Assembly (NCBI RefSeq): GCF_036906915.1
Contig: NZ_JBAKHX010000074.1
Span: forward strand, 1-41,118
Direction: 5' to 3'
DNA length: 41,118 nt
From: Phytohabitans sp036906915
GTDB lineage: Bacteria > Actinomycetota > Actinomycetes > Mycobacteriales > Micromonosporaceae
The notes under the pieces were generated by a model that did no database searches, had not been told where the DNA came from, and worked only from the letters and a program-made list of their open reading frames with translations. The first letter of the stretch is position 1, and each line of letters opens with the position of its first letter. Below are positions 24,532 to 32,203 of the stretch, in pieces. The position numbers and the translations under genes are program-made.

Positions 24532-25408
24532 CCCCGTAACCCCCGTTGATCAGTCCGAGCCGGATGAGGTCGGTGAGTGGCTCCATGATGCTGCACGAGC
24601 CGAAGCCCACCCAGAGCGGCCGCTCGCGGTCTCTGTGGGAGCGAGCCGGCTCGATCAGTGGCACCGGGTCGGTGGCGGCCAGCAACTCGGCCACCTCGGC
24701 CACCTCGGCGCCGTCGACCGCCGCCGCGGTGGCCACGAGGACGTTGAGGAATCCGTGGTGCACGAACCCGGTCTCCGGGTCGGTGTGCCGCAGCGCGTTG
24801 TGCAGCCCAGCGGTCAGCTTGAACGGCAGGTCACGGTCCCGGCAGGCGCAGACCACGGCGGCCAGCTCGACCGGCGTGGGAAAGAGCTCGGCGGCCAGCC
24901 CGCCGGTGCGGAACTTGGCGGCCACCCGGACGCCGGCGGCGCGCGCCTCGGCGAGGGTGTCCAGAGCCGCCAACAGGCCCCAGGTGAGCGGTAGCTCGGC
25001 ATACCCGATCAGTGGCCAACCGGCGAGGAGGGTGAGTAGCCGGCGGAGGCCGGGCTGGGGATCTTCGCCGCGCTTCGCGACCGCGACCTCGACCTGCCGG
25101 AGCTCCAGACGGGGGTCGGCCGTCTCGACGGCCGGCGGCAGCGCGTCGATGCCGCCGTCGCCGATGACGCCGATGGCGAGGGGCTCGTCCGGTTTCACCG
25201 ACGCGAGCACGGAGGCCGGCAGGAGGAGGGGGCCGACGAGGTCCGCGTACCAGCCGACCCGGTGCTCGCGGTGCCCAGCGACCGCGTCGGGCACCGTGGC
25301 GCTGCCCGGCGGGAACACCGCGGCGTCGTCGATGAGCCCGGCGAACAGCGCGGGTATGTAGGGCGGGCTTGGACTGTGGGAGCCAACAGAGCCGGTTGAC
25401 ACGGACAA
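24518..25408 (-). CDS. Uncharacterised protein coupled to fumarylacetoacetase
   Basis: A 296-residue cytoplasmic protein that I do not recognise as a characterised family. It has no signal peptide or membrane segment. Striking blocks are LFAGLIDDAAVFPPG near residue 22, GYAELPL, VAAKFRTGG, PFKLTAGLHNALRHTDPETG with the following HHGFLNVLVA, and FGSCSIMEPLTDL at the end. The alternating strand/helix pattern and the KFRTGG and KLTAGLH loops suggest a TIM-barrel-like enzyme. It starts at TTG 25408 or GTG 25402. It overlaps fahA by 14 nt and is divergent from hmgA, so a role in homogentisate breakdown is probable; isomerisation of maleylacetoacetate is one untested possibility. Confidence 0.75.
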   Translation of the reverse strand: MSVSTGSVGSHSPSPPYIPALFAGLIDDAAVFPPGSATVPDAVAGHREHRVGWYADLVGPLLLPASVLASVKPDEPLAIGVIGDGGIDALPPAVETADPRLELRQVEVAVAKRGEDPQPGLRRLLTLLAGWPLIGYAELPLTWGLLAALDTLAEARAAGVRVAAKFRTGGLAAELFPTPVELAAVVCACRDRDLPFKLTAGLHNALRHTDPETGFVHHGFLNVLVATAAAVDGAEVAEVAELLAATDPVPLIEPARSHRDRERPLWVGFGSCSIMEPLTDLIRLGLINGGYGDVER

Positions 25409-25442
25409 TGAACCTAATGGACGCTACAGGAAGCGGACAACA

Positions 25443-25461
25443 GCGTCCGATAAACGGACGC
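25443..25461. promoter_or_regulatory. Inverted repeat between hmgA and the fahA operon, candidate operator
   Basis: GCGTCCG-ATAAA-CGGACGC is a perfect 7-bp inverted repeat in the 92-bp divergent region. Additional GGAC half-sites occur near 25412, 25428, 25437 and 25479. The location and symmetry suit a regulator controlling both homogentisate operons; no regulator gene for it is adjacent. Confidence 0.5.
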
Positions 25462-25500
25462 TTTCGGCCGGTGAACAGGACATAACGGAGGGTGGTAGCC

Positions 25501-26700
25501 ATGCCCTACTACCGCAGTGCCGGAGAGGTACCACCGAAGCGCCACACGCAGTTCCGCGCGCCCGACGGCAGCCTCTACGCCGAGGAACTGATGGGTCAGG
25601 AGGGGTTCTCCTCCGACTCGTCACTGCTCTATCACCGGCACCTGCCAACGGCGATCGTGGCCGCCGAGGAGTACGACCCGACGGGGTGGACGCGCACCCC
25701 CAACCGGCCACTGAAACCCCGCCACCTGCGCACCCACAAGCTCGACAGCGGCGGCGGCGATCCCGTCCTCGACCGTCAGCACCTGCTCGCCAACGACGAC
25801 GTCCGGATTTCGTACGTGGTTGCCGACCGCCCGTCGCCCCTCTACCGCAACGCGATCGGCGACGAGTGCCTGTACGTCGAGGCCGGCACCGCCCGGGTGG
25901 AGTCAACGTTCGGCACGCTCGAGGTGGCCAGCGGCGACTACGTGATCATCCCGACGTCGGTGATCCACCGGATCGTGCCGACCGGCGAGCGGCTCCGGCT
26001 GCTCACCGTTGAGGCGACCGGACACATCGGGCCGCCCAAGCGGTACCTGTCGGTGCGTGGCCAGTTCCTGGAGCACTCGCCTTACTGCGAGCGCGACATT
26101 CGCGGCCCGTCCGAACCGTTGCTGGTCGAAGGCTCGGACGTCGAGGTCTACGTCCAGCACAGGTCGCGGGCGGGACGCCCGCCTGTAGGTGGCTCAGCTT
26201 GGACGCGTCTTGTCTTTGCCAACCACCCGTTCGACGTGGTCGGCTGGGACGGGCACCTGTACCCGTGGGCGTTCTCCATCCACGACTTCGAGCCGATCAC
26301 CGGGCGGGTGCACCAGCCGCCGCCGGCGCACCAGACGTTCCAGGGGCCAAACTTCGTGATCTGCTCGTTCGTGCCCCGCAAGGTCGACTATCACCCATTG
26401 GCGATCCCGGTGCCGTACAACCACCACAACGTCGACTCCGACGAGATGATGTTCTACACGGGCGGAAGCTACGAGGCGCGCCGCGGTTCGGGGATCGAGC
26501 AGGGATCGATCTCGCTGCACCCTTCGGGCTTCACACACGGGCCGCAGCCCGGTGCGGTGGAGCGGGCGATCGGGGTGGACTACTTCGACGAGCTGGCGGT
26601 GATGGTCGACACGTTCCGCCCGCTCGACCTGTGCGAGGCGGCGCTGGCCTGCGAAGACACCGGATACGCCTGGACCTGGGCGGGCCGCTCCCTCCCCTGA
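25501..26700 (+). CDS. hmgA: Homogentisate 1,2-dioxygenase
   Basis: Fe(II) ring-cleaving dioxygenase turning homogentisate into maleylacetoacetate. The protein is 399 residues from the ATG at 25501; a GTG three codons earlier is open, but GGAGG lies ten bases before the ATG. The C-terminal cupin shows PYNHHNVDSDEMMFY with the His-x5-Glu metal pair, and SLHPSGFTHGPQPG with the third His. The N-terminal half (DECLYVEAGTARVES, then VIHRIVPTGERL) is also typical. It is transcribed away from the unknown gene-fahA operon, and its stop is three bases from the convergent ispF stop. Confidence 0.96.
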   Translation: MPYYRSAGEVPPKRHTQFRAPDGSLYAEELMGQEGFSSDSSLLYHRHLPTAIVAAEEYDPTGWTRTPNRPLKPRHLRTHKLDSGGGDPVLDRQHLLANDDVRISYVVADRPSPLYRNAIGDECLYVEAGTARVESTFGTLEVASGDYVIIPTSVIHRIVPTGERLRLLTVEATGHIGPPKRYLSVRGQFLEHSPYCERDIRGPSEPLLVEGSDVEVYVQHRSRAGRPPVGGSAWTRLVFANHPFDVVGWDGHLYPWAFSIHDFEPITGRVHQPPPAHQTFQGPNFVICSFVPRKVDYHPLAIPVPYNHHNVDSDEMMFYTGGSYEARRGSGIEQGSISLHPSGFTHGPQPGAVERAIGVDYFDELAVMVDTFRPLDLCEAALACEDTGYAWTWAGRSLP

Positions 26701-26703
26701 GGA

Positions 26704-27177
26704 TCACCTGGACCAGACGGTGGCGACGGCTATCGCGGCCAGGCCCTCGGCGCGGCCGGTCAGGCCCAGGCCGTCCGTGGTCGTGCCGGAGACCGTGACG
26801 GGCGCGCGGACGGCGTCCGAGAGGACCTTCTCGGCCTTCGCACGGCGTGTGCCGATCTTGGGTCGCACGCCGATGACCTGGATCGACACGTTGCCGATCT
26901 CGAAGCCGGCCCCGCGGACGAGCCGGGCGGCTTCCGCCAGCAGCGCCACGCCGGCGGCGCCCGTCCACTCCGGGCGATCGGTGCCGAAGTTCGCGCCGAG
27001 GTCGCCAAGGCCGGCAGCGGAGAAGAGGGCGTCACAGGCGGCGTGCGCGGCCACGTCGCCGTCGGAGTGACCGGCGAGACCCTCGACGCCCGGCCACTCC
27101 AGCCCAGCGACCCAGCAGGGACGCCCGGCGGCGAAAGCGTGCACGTCGGTACCCACACCGACCCGCGGAACGATCAC
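26704..27177 (-). CDS. ispF: 2-C-methyl-D-erythritol 2,4-cyclodiphosphate synthase
   Basis: MEP-pathway enzyme making MEcPP from CDP-ME 2-phosphate. The 157 residues start at GTG 27177 (VIVPRVGVGTDVHAF), which matches the family N-terminus; the frame runs further upstream without family similarity. Zn ligands lie in GTDVHAF (Asp and His), and GHSDGDVAAHAACDALFSAA contains the third His. GDLGANFGTD and TTTDGLGLTGR are conserved. It follows ispD on the same strand with a 73-nt gap. Confidence 0.96.
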   Translation of the reverse strand: MIVPRVGVGTDVHAFAAGRPCWVAGLEWPGVEGLAGHSDGDVAAHAACDALFSAAGLGDLGANFGTDRPEWTGAAGVALLAEAARLVRGAGFEIGNVSIQVIGVRPKIGTRRAKAEKVLSDAVRAPVTVSGTTTDGLGLTGRAEGLAAIAVATVWSR

Positions 27178-27250
27178 GGCGCCGAGCCTACCGGTCACCC
27201 GGCGCCCGTTCTGGCGCCCGCCCACCAGGTCCGGACGGAAGGCGCGGGCT

Positions 27251-27940
27251 TCATGAAGCCAGAAGGAGGGTGGCCACAGCCAGGTCGAAAGGACGGGTGA
27301 TCTTTAGAGCATGTTCGTGGCCCTGTACGCAGGTCACCGGGATGCCCTGCTTTTCGACCAGGCCGGCGTCGTCGGTCAGTGATCCGGCCGCTCCCGCGTG
27401 CGCGGCGGCCAGCACCGCGCGCCGGAAGCCCTGCGGGGTCTGCACCGCGCGGAGCGCCGAGCGGTCGACCGTGCCCAACACGACGCCGTCGGCATCGACC
27501 TCTTTGACCGTGTCGACGACCGGAAGAACGGGGATCACCGCGGGCCGGCCGGAGCGCACCGCGGCTGCCACCGACTCGAACAGCTCGGGTGGAGCAAGGG
27601 CCCGGGCGGCGTCGTGCACGAGGATGATCTCTGGGCCGGCGGGCACGGCAGCGAGGGCGAGAGCGACCGACTCCTGGCGCTCGACACCACCGGCCACGAC
27701 CGTCACGGCGGCCACTGGCGCGAGCAGTTGCCGCACCGCCGCGACCTCGGCAGGCGGCGCGGCAACCACGATCGTCCGGACGGATGGAGCCGCGGCGACC
27801 CTGCGCACCGCGTGGACCAGAAGCGGCTCGTCGCCGAGCAGCCGGAGAGCCTTGGGCCCGCCCGGCCCCAGCCGTACACCGGCGCCGGCCGCAGGAATTA
27901 GGACCGCGACGTCACCGCGCGGGTTTAGCTGCGCGGTCAC
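27251..27940 (-). CDS. ispD: 2-C-methyl-D-erythritol 4-phosphate cytidylyltransferase
   Basis: MEP-pathway nucleotidyltransferase forming CDP-methylerythritol from MEP and CTP. The 229 residues include the CTP-binding LIPAAGAGVRLG with the downstream PKAL lysine, then VHDAARAL, VPVVDTVKEV-type loop and the TPQGFRRAVL block, all typical. GTG at 27940 is the start. It lies between carD and ispF, an order common in actinobacteria, and is probably co-transcribed with carD (44-nt gap). Confidence 0.96.
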   Translation of the reverse strand: MTAQLNPRGDVAVLIPAAGAGVRLGPGGPKALRLLGDEPLLVHAVRRVAAAPSVRTIVVAAPPAEVAAVRQLLAPVAAVTVVAGGVERQESVALALAAVPAGPEIILVHDAARALAPPELFESVAAAVRSGRPAVIPVLPVVDTVKEVDADGVVLGTVDRSALRAVQTPQGFRRAVLAAAHAGAAGSLTDDAGLVEKQGIPVTCVQGHEHALKITRPFDLAVATLLLAS

Positions 27941-27984
27941 GTCGCGGTCCCGGTTTTGAGAATTGTTGACAGGCCCGGAAAGCC

Positions 27985-28470
27985 TCAGGCCTCGGTGAGA
28001 ACCTTGTCGAGGAGGGTCTCCGCCTCGTCCTTGGTGCTCTTTTCCGCCAGAGCCACCTCGCCGACCAGGATGTCACGTGCCTTGGCGAGCATGCGCTTCT
28101 CGCCCGCCGACAAGCCCCGCTCCCGCTCACGGCGCCAAAGATCACGAACAACCTCGGCGACCTTGAGAGGGTTGCCGGAAGCCAGCTTTTCCAGATTTGC
28201 CTTGTAACGCCGCGACCAGTTGGTCGGCTCCTCGGTGTGGGGAGCACGAAGGACGTCAAAGACCTTGCCAAGGCCCTCTTCACCGACTACTTCGCGCACG
28301 CCAACGATCTCGGCGTTCTCGGCGGGCACCCGCACCGTCAGGTCACCCTGAGCGACCCTGAGGACGAGGTACTGCTTTTCCTCGCCCTTGACGACCCGAG
28401 TCTCGATTGCCTCGATGAGTGCGGCCCCGTGGTGGGGGTAAACAACGGTCTCGCCGACACTGAAAACCAT
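27985..28470 (-). CDS. carD: CarD family RNA polymerase-binding regulator
   Basis: A 161-residue global regulator that binds the RNA polymerase beta subunit and stabilises open complexes. The N-terminal RNAP-interacting Tudor-like domain begins VFSVGETVVYPHHGAALIEA. The helical C-terminal DNA-binding domain contains PTNWSRRYKANLEKLASG and VAEVVRDLWRRERERGLS with the conserved Trp. The length equals that of mycobacterial CarD. The gene is typically essential in actinobacteria. ATG at 28470 follows AAAGGGG. Confidence 0.96.
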   Translation of the reverse strand: MVFSVGETVVYPHHGAALIEAIETRVVKGEEKQYLVLRVAQGDLTVRVPAENAEIVGVREVVGEEGLGKVFDVLRAPHTEEPTNWSRRYKANLEKLASGNPLKVAEVVRDLWRRERERGLSAGEKRMLAKARDILVGEVALAEKSTKDEAETLLDKVLTEA

Positions 28471-28497
28471 AGGTTCGAAACCCCTTTCGCTGTGTCT

Positions 28498-28503
28498 AGG
28501 GTA
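28498..28503 (-). promoter_or_regulatory. Candidate -10 element of carD
   Basis: On the minus strand TACCCT lies 28 bases upstream of the carD ATG, leaving room for a short leader with AAAGGGG as ribosome binding site. No clear TTGACA-type -35 is visible. The rest of 28504-28754 holds no gene I can support. Confidence 0.35.
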
Positions 28504-28754
28504 ACACGCTCAGGCACCGATGTCCCACCCTGGCCCTTACCGTTAGCGCAGCTCAGGGGCCTTGTGACAGGTCTTTCTCCAGCTTGACACAGCAAACATC
28601 GGGCTGATCCGCCACACAGAGTGAGCAATACCTCACCCGATGACGGGGTACGGAGATCGCGTAAGGAGCGGCACCCCCTGGCGATCCCAGCCTAGGTGCG
28701 AGACCCTGAGGGGTAGACCCCGATCGAATTCGCGGTGAGCGGGCAGGGTGCGCC

Positions 28755-29513
28755 ATGGGAACTATGGGCAACGGCAACGGCGGCTCCCCGCACGACGGTG
28801 GGCCGTCGGACGGCGTTCCCGACCTGCCGCCCGAGTGGGGCACGGTCATCATCCCCGACGACCCGAGCGAGCTCGCCGAGGACATCGCCGTCGTCCGGCG
28901 CGACCTCCAGCGGCAGGTCCGGCGCGAGGCCTGGCGGCGAAGGCTCGGCCGGGCGCCGCGGTCGGCCGGGAAGGCGCCGGAGACCTCGCTGCGCGTACCC
29001 CTGATGATCATGTCGATCGCCGTGCTCGCGACACTCACCAGCCTGCTCGCGATGGTCTGGCCCGGGCAGCAACTGCAACCGGCCGTCGAGCACACGGCGG
29101 CCACCACACCCAGCCCGGTAGTGCCGGCGCTCGACCTCATCGACGTCGACGGTTCGCCCGTGTCGCTGCGTGGGCTGCTGCCGGCCGCGGTCCTGCTCAC
29201 CGACGGCTGCGAGTGCGCCGGCCTGGTCGCCGACACGGCGACCGCGGCCCGCGCTGGCATCACCGTGATCACGGTGACCGGTGCCGCCGCGCCGACGCCG
29301 CGCGCCAGTACGCCGAGAGCGCCCCAATTCGGCGCGGCGGTGGTGCGCACCCTCGCCGACCCGACGGGCGAGCTACGCGGCCACCTGCGGCTCGACACGC
29401 CCGGCACGGCCGCCATCGTGCTCCTGGTATCCAGCACCGGCGAGATCCGCCGCACCGTCCCCGCCACCACGTCGATAGAAGACTTCCGGGCAGACCTCGC
29501 CCTGCTGGTCTGA
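28755..29513 (+). CDS. Membrane-anchored thioredoxin-fold-like protein
   Basis: A 252-residue protein. The first 75 residues are cytoplasmic, with an acidic then basic character (RRDLQRQVRREAWRRR). One transmembrane segment follows (about 82-102, RVPLMIMSIAVLATLTSLLA) and then an extracytoplasmic domain resembling the TlpA/AhpC-like fold: LDLIDVDGSPVSLRGLLPA, then AVLLTDGCECAGL. The usual CxxC is replaced by C-E-C, so disulfide reductase activity is uncertain. ATG at 28755 has AGGG seven bases upstream. No neighbour suggests a substrate. Confidence 0.7.
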   Translation: MGTMGNGNGGSPHDGGPSDGVPDLPPEWGTVIIPDDPSELAEDIAVVRRDLQRQVRREAWRRRLGRAPRSAGKAPETSLRVPLMIMSIAVLATLTSLLAMVWPGQQLQPAVEHTAATTPSPVVPALDLIDVDGSPVSLRGLLPAAVLLTDGCECAGLVADTATAARAGITVITVTGAAAPTPRASTPRAPQFGAAVVRTLADPTGELRGHLRLDTPGTAAIVLLVSSTGEIRRTVPATTSIEDFRADLALLV

Positions 29514-29545
29514 GCGCTGCTGATCTGAGCGCTGCTGGTCTGAGC
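29502..29545. repeat. Three tandem 15-bp units at a gene end
   Basis: CTGCTGGTCTGAGCG occurs as three consecutive units (second with one change, third lacking the last base). The first contains the final Leu-Leu-Val codons and stop of the thioredoxin-like gene; the others repeat the stop. TGAGC-CAGC-GCTCA at 29541-29554 can form a small hairpin that includes the stop of the convergent gene. Confidence 0.8.
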
Positions 29546-29551
29546 CAGCGC

Positions 29552-29992
29552 TCAGGGCCCCGGCACCAGCTGCACGCTCACCTGACCGCCGTCTCCGTCG
29601 GGGCGCTCGAGCGCGACCTGGATGTTGTCGCCAGCCGCGGTCAACTCGAACTCGTCGAAGCTGCCCTCGCAGTCGACCTCGTGCAACTGGGTGCCGCCTT
29701 CAGCGCCCTGGACCGTAATGGTCAGCGACCCCGGGCCGAAGCAGACGTGCTGGAGCAGGTAGCGGCCGCCCGGCGTGGCCGCGAGCGTGCGGACGGCGAC
29801 GGTGCCGCCTTCGACACGCGTCACCGACGGGCCCACGGCATCGGCCGGCGCCCACGACGACGCGACGGGTGCCGGTGCCGTGCTCGCCGGACGTTCCGGA
29901 GTGTTCGCCACCCACCACCAGGCGCCCAGCACGAGCACACCGGCGGCAGTGATCGCCAGGATGACCAGGCTCAGCCGGTCGCTATCGCGCAA
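29552..29992 (-). CDS. Small single-pass membrane protein at the end of the type III PKS operon
   Basis: A 146-residue protein with one N-terminal transmembrane segment (RLSLVILAITAAGVLVLGAW) and an extracytoplasmic beta-rich domain holding two Cys (VCFGPG and VDCEGSF). I do not recognise the family. The start is taken as TTG 29992, since GGAGG lies seven bases upstream inside the PKS coding region; the two overlap by 11 nt, so translation is coupled. Whether it takes part in product biosynthesis or export is unknown. Confidence 0.65.
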   Translation of the reverse strand: MRDSDRLSLVILAITAAGVLVLGAWWWVANTPERPASTAPAPVASSWAPADAVGPSVTRVEGGTVAVRTLAATPGGRYLLQHVCFGPGSLTITVQGAEGGTQLHEVDCEGSFDEFELTAAGDNIQVALERPDGDGGQVSVQLVPGP

Positions 29993-31040
29993 CTGCCCCC
30001 TCCAGCAGCGCAGCGTACAGGGTGAGGCCCGGCCCGAAGGCGAGCGTGAGCACCCAGCGTGGAGGCTCCGGACGGCGCCGCAGCGCATCGAGGATCAGCA
30101 GCACGGTTGGCGAGGAGCAGTTGCCGTGCGCGGCCAGCGTGGCACGGGACGCGGCCAGCGCGTCGGCGGGCAGCGCGAGCTCGCGCTCGACCACATTGAG
30201 GATGCGCGGCCCACCCGGGTGTACCGCCCAGCCGTCCACATCGGACCTGACCAGACCGTGCCGGGCCAGCATGCCGTCGACGAGCCCGGCGACGTGCTGC
30301 GAAAGCACCTGCGGCACCCGAGGTGACAGCCCCATCCGGAAGCCGAGATCGGTGACATCCCAGGTCATGTGGTCCGCGGTCGAGGTATCGGTGACAGCCG
30401 CGACCTCACGGACGGCGTACCCGGACGCCGCACCCGGAACGACCACGACGGCGGCCGCGGCGTCCGAGAAGAGCGCGTGGGCCACGATCTGCTGGGTGTC
30501 CACCCGCGCGGCGGCCGGCTGCACGTGCAGGCTGGTCAGCTCGGTGCACAGCAGCAACGCGGGCCGGCCGCGCGCGGTCACGAAGTCGGACACCGTGCCC
30601 AGCCCGGGCAGCGCCGCGTAGCAGCCCATGTGCCCGACGAAGAGGCGCTGCGTGTCCGGCGCCATGCCCATGTCGCGGGCGAGCAGGATGTCGAGCCCCG
30701 GCGTGACGTACCCGGTGCACGAGCACACGGCGAACAGCCCGATGTCGGCGGCGCTCAGCCCGGCATCCGTGAGCGCCCGGCCGACGGCCTCCTTGCCAAG
30801 CGGCAGCGCCTCGACCAGATACCGCTGCATGCGCCGCTCGGTCGGCCAGTCGGACACGTCTTCGAGCAGCGGGCTGACCACCGCCTGCCTGGTCCGCACG
30901 CCCGAATTGGCGAAGATCCGCTGGGCGAGCGCACGGGTCGGACCGGCGTAGTGGCCAGCGAAAAAGCCGTCCCACAGCTCGTTCTGGTCGGATGACGGCG
31001 GCAACGCGGTACCGAGCCCCGCGATCATAGGAGTCACCAT
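29982..31040 (-). CDS. Type III polyketide synthase (chalcone/stilbene synthase family)
   Basis: A 352-residue homodimeric ketosynthase extending an acyl-CoA with malonyl units without an ACP. The catalytic triad is present: Cys140 in GHMGCYAALPGL, His274 in WAVHPGGPRIL and Asn307 in AHGNCSSPTVL. The ATG at 31040 overlaps the preceding flavoprotein gene by 7 nt (GTG 31037 also possible); the upstream open frame is a shadow. With a methyltransferase and a divergent UbiA prenyltransferase next door, the likely product is a prenylated, methylated alkylresorcinol or quinone-type lipid. The Actinoplanes agq cluster has a similar plan; product and chain length are inferred. Confidence 0.94.
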   Translation of the reverse strand: MVTPMIAGLGTALPPSSDQNELWDGFFAGHYAGPTRALAQRIFANSGVRTRQAVVSPLLEDVSDWPTERRMQRYLVEALPLGKEAVGRALTDAGLSAADIGLFAVCSCTGYVTPGLDILLARDMGMAPDTQRLFVGHMGCYAALPGLGTVSDFVTARGRPALLLCTELTSLHVQPAAARVDTQQIVAHALFSDAAAAVVVVPGAASGYAVREVAAVTDTSTADHMTWDVTDLGFRMGLSPRVPQVLSQHVAGLVDGMLARHGLVRSDVDGWAVHPGGPRILNVVERELALPADALAASRATLAAHGNCSSPTVLLILDALRRRPEPPRWVLTLAFGPGLTLYAALLEGAVAR

Positions 31041-32203
31041 CGGGGAGCGGTTCCGTCGCGGTCCGGGTCGCCGCCCAGAGCGGCGATGCCGAGCCAGTCG
31101 GCGCACACGTCCGAGGTGGCGGGGTGCAGCGAGCCGCATCTTGCGTCGCGGTACAGCCGTTCCAGCGGATGACCGCGCCGGGTCGCCGACGTGCCGGCCG
31201 CCTCCAGCATCGACGCCGCCACCTCGGCGGCGGTCGTACCGGCCAGCAGCTTCGCCCGCCACACCCAGCGGTTGGTCTCGGTCTCGCCGGGCTCCTCGTC
31301 GACCCGGCGGGCCGCCTCGGCCACCGCGAGCCGCGCCGCGGCCACCGCCGCGTCGGCCCGGCCGATCCTCGCCCGCACCGCCGGCAGCCCGCTGATTCCC
31401 CGGGCGTTCGCGTGCTCCACCGCCGCGTCGATCGCCGCCTGGGCCACCCCCACGTACACGGCCGCATAGCTCGCGATCAGCCAGTGCGGCATGAGCTGCG
31501 CGACCACCAGCGCCAGCCCTTCCACGCCGCCCAGCAGGGTGCCTTCGGGCACCACCACATCGAGGTGCAGGTCGTGCGAGGCGGTGGCCCGCATGCCGAG
31601 CGAGTCCCAGGTCGGCTCGACGCGCAGCCCGTCGACCGTCGCCGGCACCAGAAACTGCGACACCACCGACTGGTCGGCCGCGCTCCGGGCGGCCACCAGG
31701 TAGGCGTCGGCGTGGCCCGCCCCGGAGCAGAACGTCTTCGCCCCCTTGATGTGGTACCCGCCGTCGACCGGCTCGTAGGAGGTGGTCAGCCTGGAGAGCC
31801 GCGACCCGGCGCCGCGCTCGCTCATCGCCACGCCGTACCAGGATCCGGCCGCCGCCTGGGCGAGCATCCGATCGCGGGCGGCCAGCGCCTCGTCGGGTAC
31901 GCCGAGCGACTCGGCGACCTCCTCGGTGACAGCACCCAGCGCCCCGGTCACCGAGGCGTGCATGTTGAACACCAGTGCCGTCGCGCCGTTGCCGCGCGCC
32001 AGCTCGTACGCCACGGACGTGTACTGCGCGAAGCCCGCCTCGGCACCGCCCAGCGCACGCGGCACCATCAAACCGAACAGCCCCGCGTCGCGCAGGTCCG
32101 CGAAATCATCGACCGGAAACGAACCGTCCCGGTCGTGATTCACCGCCCGCGCGGACAGCCGTGGCGCCAACCGGCGCGCCGCCGGCACCGCGTCAACCGC
32201 CAT
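31034..32203 (-). CDS. Acyl-CoA dehydrogenase-like flavoprotein
   Basis: A 389-residue member of the acyl-CoA dehydrogenase fold: helical N-terminal domain, central beta domain (AMSERGAGSRLSRLTT, then GAKTFCSGAGHADAYLVAAR) and C-terminal helices. The usual catalytic glutamate in the C-terminal YEGT-type motif is not seen; the equivalent place reads SLHPATSDV. A dehydrogenase role is therefore uncertain, and a flavin hydroxylase or other oxidation is possible. ATG at 32203 has a perfect AAGGAGG upstream inside the methyltransferase end (11-nt overlap). It is in the operon with the type III PKS and may replace the monooxygenase of related pathways. Confidence 0.88.
   Translation of the reverse strand: MAVDAVPAARRLAPRLSARAVNHDRDGSFPVDDFADLRDAGLFGLMVPRALGGAEAGFAQYTSVAYELARGNGATALVFNMHASVTGALGAVTEEVAESLGVPDEALAARDRMLAQAAAGSWYGVAMSERGAGSRLSRLTTSYEPVDGGYHIKGAKTFCSGAGHADAYLVAARSAADQSVVSQFLVPATVDGLRVEPTWDSLGMRATASHDLHLDVVVPEGTLLGGVEGLALVVAQLMPHWLIASYAAVYVGVAQAAIDAAVEHANARGISGLPAVRARIGRADAAVAAARLAVAEAARRVDEEPGETETNRWVWRAKLLAGTTAAEVAASMLEAAGTSATRRGHPLERLYRDARCGSLHPATSDVCADWLGIAALGGDPDRDGTAPRW

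Noticed and set aside
31041..31262. Extension of the type III PKS to 31262
   Set aside because: The added residues are Arg-rich shadow of the flavoprotein gene; MVTPMIAG at 31040 is the family-like start.
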